DNA from: Desulfobacula sp.
Lineage (GTDB): Bacteria; Desulfobacterota; Desulfobacteria; Desulfobacterales; Desulfobacteraceae
Direction of reading: 5' to 3'
NCBI GenBank assembly: GCA_023144585.1
Contig: JAGLFI010000049.1
Span: 1 to 7,737, forward strand
DNA: 7,737 nt
Part shown: one piece after another, positions 4,492-7,737 of the stretch
How the letters are laid out: each line of letters opens with the position of its first letter
Numbering within the stretch: position 1 is the first letter of the stretch
Program-made: the position numbers and the translations under genes
Notes under the pieces: model-generated
Database searches by the model: none
What the model was told of the DNA's origin: nothing
The model's input: the letters and a program-made list of their open reading frames with translations, nothing else

Positions 4492-6431
4492 ATGAAGTTT
4501 TATGATAACATTCTGTCTTTTTTTGCGAGAAGTGAACACTCATTTTTAAAAAGAAATTTTAAAGATCAGGATGTTGAGCCCTATTCTTTATTATATTATC
4601 GTTCCAGGATTCTTCTTTCCTTTCTCATTGTCAGCCTTTTGACCGAGTTGCTGGCCTATATCCCGGCTGTTTATCTTGCAGTTACCCAAAAGCTGTGGAT
4701 TCTTTTAATTATTGACACTGCTGCTGGGGTATGGCACTGATTCTATTGTTGTTACCAATTTTTTCTTTCTGGCAGCGGTCCAGTATTGCGGCTGCTATTC
4801 CCTATATCGTTGGTTTTTTCATTATTATCAATGTGGGTCCATTAAGTGGCGGCCTTACATGGTTGTTTGCATTTGCAGTGATTGTCGGTGTGCTTTTAGG
4901 CTTAAAAGCAGCGCTGACTGCTGTTATCATTAATGCTGTCACTATTATTGTATTGGGATGGCTGGCCAGCACCGGAAAAGTTCATCTTGATTTTCTTTTT
5001 TTCCAATCGTCCAAGGCATTAATTACTGCGGGGGCCAATTTTGTATTTTTAAATGCCGTGGTCGCTGTAGGTGTTTCTGTTTTGATTAAAAGCCTTGAGA
5101 TCACAAACCTTAAGGAAAAAAAACTTGCATCCAGCCTGAAATCAGAACAGCTTAATCTGCTGGAAGCTAAAAAAGGGCTTGAGCTGGAAGTCCATGAACG
5201 CAAGCAGGCACAAAAATACCTCCAGGAAAGCCAGAAAAGATATCAGACGCTTTTCGAATCTGCCAGTGACGTTATCCTAATCCTCCAGAAAGATTTAAAA
5301 ATTATTGACTGTAACCTGAAAACAGTGAAAATTTTTCAGAAGGATAAGAATGCGATTGTTGGATCAAACATGAAACAATTTTTTCCTGAATTTCAAGCCA
5401 ATGGAGAGTCTTCTGCCAAAAAAATTCATAAATTATTAAAACGTTTTTACCAGAAAGGCTCTATTTTGTTTGAATGGTCTCATGTCAACAAAATAGGCAT
5501 GGTGTTTGATGTTGAAGTCAGTCTGACCCTTATTGAGCTTTTAGCCAAGACTCATATTCTGGCTGTTATCAGGGATATTACCCAGCGGAAACGTCTCCAG
5601 GATATGATGTTTCAAAATGAAAAAATGTCTTCCATTGGCGGACTTGCTGCCGGTATGGCCCACGAAATTAACAATCCCCTTGCCGGTATTATCCAGAGTA
5701 TCGATGTCACTTTCAACCGCATGGACAAGGATAATCCGGCAAATCAGACCATTGCAGCAAAATTTGATTTTTCAATGGATCAGATGTCGGCTTATCTTGA
5801 AAAAAGAGGTATAAACCGATTTTTGGCATCAGCCAGGATGGCAGGGGATAAAGCTGCCAAGATTGTCTCCAACATGCTCTCGTTTTCATATCAGGGCCAA
5901 TCTGATCTTGAATCAGTGGATATCTGCGAATTAATGGATCTGACCATTGAATTGGCACAAAATGATTATGATTTAAAGAAAAACTATGATTTCAGGCTTA
6001 TAGATATTCAAAAAGAATATGAATCTAATATTCCCGGGGTCCTGTGTGAAAAAATCAAGATTTAACAGGTATTTTTCAATTTGCTGAAAAACGGTGCCCA
6101 TGCGATGGCAGATCATTTAAAAACCAATGGTGGAAATCAGAAAATGATATTCTTCCTGCGAATTAAAAAGGCAGGCCCGGATATCTGTATTGAAATAGAA
6201 GATAATGGTCCTGGCATGAATGATATTATTGCCAGACAGATTTTTGAACCCTTTTTTACAACAAAGGCGGTGGGCGTTGGGACCGGGCTGGGCTTATGGG
6301 TCTCTTATTCTATTATTCATGAACATCATCAAGGCTCCATCATTGTTGAATCCACTCCTGGTCAGGGAAGTTGTTTTAAAATCTTATTGCCTATTTCCTC
6401 GGAAAACCAATCGTCTAAAAATATTAGATAG
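4492..6431 (+). pseudogene. Membrane-bound PAS sensor histidine kinase, broken by a frameshift and a nonsense codon
   Basis: Read through, this is about 646 residues. It has a hydrophobic N-terminal sensor with about six membrane segments (4600-5090), a coiled coil (5095-5220), a PAS domain (about 5230-5590, ending in the typical AVIRDITQRKRLQ), a DHp domain and a HATPase domain. The phospho-acceptor His is encoded at 5661-5663 in AAGMAHEINNPLAG. The ATPase N-box reads QVFFNLLKNGAHAM (from 6066), the G1 box EDNGPGM, and the G2 region FEPFFTTKAVGVGTGLGLWVS. Two lesions split it. The first frame (start 4492, GGGGA at 4482-4486) ends at TGA 4738-4740, while the continuation is in the -1 frame from about 4725 (DTAA then WGMALILLL). 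Then TAA at 6063-6065 interrupts EKIKI-stop-QVFFNLL, separating the His domain from its ATPase. Reinitiation at ATG 4731, which overlaps the first stop, is conceivable, but the second break has no ribosome binding site. No response regulator is seen nearby. Confidence 0.85.
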
Positions 6432-6471
6432 GATATACATCACTTAAGAGGAATTTTTGCAACATATCTGG

Positions 6472-6501
6472 TTGACAGGAAAGGTGTTGTTTTTTTAATA
6501 T
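6472..6501 (+). promoter_or_regulatory. Putative sigma-70 promoter
   Basis: A consensus -35 hexamer TTGACA (6472-6477) is followed after 18 bases by TAATAT (6496-6501), which matches four of six -10 positions. Transcription would begin near 6508, leaving a leader of about 20 bases that contains AAAGGG (6515-6520) ahead of the ATG at 6528. This would separate the small membrane protein gene from the broken kinase upstream. Confidence 0.45.
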
Positions 6502-6527
6502 CTAAAATGATAACAAAGGGAAAAATT

Positions 6528-6884
6528 ATGGCACAGGCTTTATTAATAATAAATTCAATTATTATGTTTTTCTTCTGGCTGGCTGGCATAATTGTGGTTA
6601 CTCCTGCTTACAATCAGTTTGTTCAATATGGGGAAAGCGGCGGGATAATGCCAGGTTTGACACAATTTATTATTGATTTCAGAATATTCTTTGCAGGTGC
6701 TCCCATAATATGGCTTTTTGTCTCTTTTGGAGTCTATCAAATTGTGAAAAACAGGCAAGGAGACGATCAATTAAAGATTCTATTACTATTTAGCTTGTTG
6801 AGTATTGCAGTTGGTTTTTCCATGCTGATCATTTTTGAGCTTGCAGCGATACTTCCTTATCTTTTAATCGGGGTTGGCGGTTAA
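6528..6884 (+). CDS. Small integral membrane protein, unrecognised
   Basis: This 118-residue, strongly hydrophobic protein has about three membrane segments: residues 6-25 (LIINSIIMFFFWLAGIIVV), 52-73 (RIFFAGAPIIWLFVSFGVYQIV) and 83-117. The last is long enough for one long or two short helices. The loop after the first segment (26-50, TPAYNQFVQYGESGGIMPGL) and the second loop (74-82, KNRQGDDQL) are polar. The basic second loop suggests it faces the cytoplasm, which would put the N-terminus inside as well if there are three helices. I chose the ATG at 6528 because AAAGGG lies seven bases before it; the in-frame ATG at 6507 would precede that site. I do not recognise the family, and no catalytic or binding motif stands out. 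The next gene follows after 27 bases, so the pair may be co-transcribed. Confidence 0.72.
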   Translation: MAQALLIINSIIMFFFWLAGIIVVTPAYNQFVQYGESGGIMPGLTQFIIDFRIFFAGAPIIWLFVSFGVYQIVKNRQGDDQLKILLLFSLLSIAVGFSMLIIFELAAILPYLLIGVGG

Positions 6885-6911
6885 GGGAAAATACTATAGG
6901 GCATACATAAA

Positions 6912-7313
6912 TTGAAAAGAAAATTTCAGGATAATAAAGGTGAGATAGGCCTGTTTCGTAATTTAACATTTTCAACGGTAAAAGCTCTTATCAATGTTGA
7001 TGATAAAAGTGTAATTGTAATGTGGCTAAAGGATAAAGATTCCAGCCGCTGGTTTCGTCTGTTTTGCGATGGTATCTATTGCGGAATTGATCAATATTCA
7101 AGTGACAGATCTTTTGATGATATGGATGATGATATTCTTATGGTCGATCATTCCGCCTGGTTTCAACATAAAAAAATTACTGCAGCTTTTGTGAACTCTG
7201 ACAATAATGATTCTTCCTGTATAAAGGTCTCTTTAAAATTTAATCAATCACAGTGCCAGCTGATCTATCAGTGTCAATCAGAACAATGTGACCTTGTATT
7301 TATTGATCAGTAA
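6912..7313 (+). CDS. Hypothetical acidic cytoplasmic protein, TTG start
   Basis: This 133-residue protein matches no family I can name. It has no signal peptide and no membrane segment. Short alternating hydrophobic stretches (VKALINV, SVIVMWL, RWFRLFCDGIYCGI, LIYQCQ, CDLVFI) suggest a mostly beta fold. An acidic run lies in the middle (SFDDMDDDILMVDH, about residues 67-80). It contains six cysteines, unusual for its size: two at FCDGIYC and three close to the C-terminus (CQLIYQCQSEQC), so metal or disulfide chemistry is possible but unproven. No ATG is available at the N-terminus. The TTG at 6912 is the likely start, with ATAGGG at 6895-6900 about 11 bases upstream, which is a weak signal. 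It lies 27 bases after the small membrane protein gene in the same direction. Codon use and AT content look like those of the neighbours. Confidence 0.6.
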   Translation: MKRKFQDNKGEIGLFRNLTFSTVKALINVDDKSVIVMWLKDKDSSRWFRLFCDGIYCGIDQYSSDRSFDDMDDDILMVDHSAWFQHKKITAAFVNSDNNDSSCIKVSLKFNQSQCQLIYQCQSEQCDLVFIDQ

Positions 7314-7338
7314 TAAAAAGCACTCAGGTGAAGGAGAA

Positions 7339-7737
7339 ATGATAGGCGGTATTTTTATTTATGTTTTTTTTTAATTTTACTGATTCCTAATATTGTTTTT
7401 AGCACAGCACAGGAACCAGACACACTTTTATATAAATCCAAATCCTATGACCTGTACGCCACTCCTTTGGGTGCATATTTTCATAAACAAGGCCATGGTC
7501 CTGCTTTTGATGTTGAACGATCTAACAACTGGCGCGGTTATGTTGCAACCTGGTCTATTTATAAGGGGCATCTATATCTGATCAATATTTATGCCTCTGT
7601 CGATAAGAGAAAATTTACTCTCACAGACCTGTTTCCAGGTGCTGAAAAATCCGTGAAAGCCGTCTGGTATTCCGGTACTTTAATCATTCCACAAGGTAAA
7701 ATTATAGGCTTCAGATATCGACAGGCTGTTACCGAAT
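7339..7737 (+). CDS. Secreted protein of unknown function, frame-broken at a T9 run, 3' end outside window
   Basis: The body of the protein is open from 7371 to the window edge: LILLIPNIVFSTAQEPDTLLYKSK, then YDLYATPLGAYF, WRGYVATWSIYKGHLYLINIY, DLFPGAEKSVKAVWYSGTLIIPQGKI and FRYRQAV. The start looks like a signal peptide core ending near VFSTA. However, no start codon lies in that frame after the upstream TGA at 7329. The ATG at 7339 (AAGGAG at 7331-7336, very close) reads MIGGIFIYVFF and stops at 7372. One extra T in the nine-T run 7364-7372 would join it to the body. One fewer T would join the alternative ATG at 7361. The body resembles an uncharacterised bacterial family with an R/N-GYVATW...G-LYL and FPG...W-SGTL-IP-G pattern, recalled from memory and without a name. 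Either the run is a sequencing or slippage site, or the gene is off or dead. Confidence refers to the coding body. Confidence 0.6.

Noticed and set aside
4712..4933. Open + strand frame overlapping the start of the second kinase fragment
   Set aside because: It is the third frame across a hydrophobic coding region. Its residues (CGCYSLYRWFFHYYQ) look like out-of-frame translation, while the other frame continues the kinase membrane domain well.
7393..7581. Short + strand frame at the end of the window
   Set aside because: It lies out of frame inside the longer open reading that carries a signal-peptide-like start and a family-like pattern.
1..7737. tRNA, rRNA, CRISPR array, insertion sequence or integrase
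   Set aside because: No cloverleaf-like segment, spaced repeat array, transposase or recombinase motif, or terminal inverted repeats could be seen.

Overview
The window looks like chromosomal DNA of an anaerobic, sulfur-metabolising deltaproteobacterium, most likely a Desulfobacterales sulfate reducer of the Desulfobacula/Desulfobacter kind. This is inferred from the moderately AT-rich composition, the TusA/DsrE2/rhodanese sulfur-trafficking set, a small exported triheme cytochrome c and a PAS-type membrane histidine kinase. No marker gene fixes the taxonomy. All recognisable genes lie on the + strand, and no gap between genes exceeds about 200 bases.

Layout. (1) 1-1238: a three-gene unit with the 3' end of a DUF1538 membrane protein, an overlapping short P-II-like protein and a tandem-CBS protein. 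It looks like a membrane transporter or channel with two nucleotide-sensing partners. (2) 1239-1440: a 202-base regulatory gap with three TGAGACA direct repeats and a perfect 9-bp inverted repeat with a 5-bp spacer. (3) 1441-1878: a short-chain flavodoxin, followed directly by a perfect 16-bp palindrome. (4) 2010-4427: a compact sulfur-handling operon of rhodanese/metallo-beta-lactamase (ETHE1/persulfide-dioxygenase-like), DsrE2-like, TusA-like and a secreted triheme c-type cytochrome. (5) 4492-6431: a large membrane PAS histidine kinase broken twice, by a -1 frameshift near 4725 and an in-frame TAA at 6063 in place of an expected Gln codon. (6) 6528-7313: a small three-helix membrane protein behind a plausible sigma-70 promoter, then an unrecognised acidic protein with a TTG start. 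(7) 7339-7737: a secreted or lipid-facing protein of unknown function, cut by the window edge, whose signal-peptide region is out of frame with its body at a run of nine T.

How the genes may work together. The sulfur operon could receive sulfane sulfur (polysulfide, persulfide or thiosulfate-derived) on the rhodanese cysteine, pass it as protein persulfide through DsrE2 and TusA, and act on low-molecular-weight persulfide at the mononuclear metal site of the MBL domain. The triheme cytochrome would provide a periplasmic electron outlet, and the flavodoxin may be a cytoplasmic carrier. The broken histidine kinase may once have regulated this cluster or the downstream genes. These functional links come from gene order and family knowledge and are not shown by the sequence alone.
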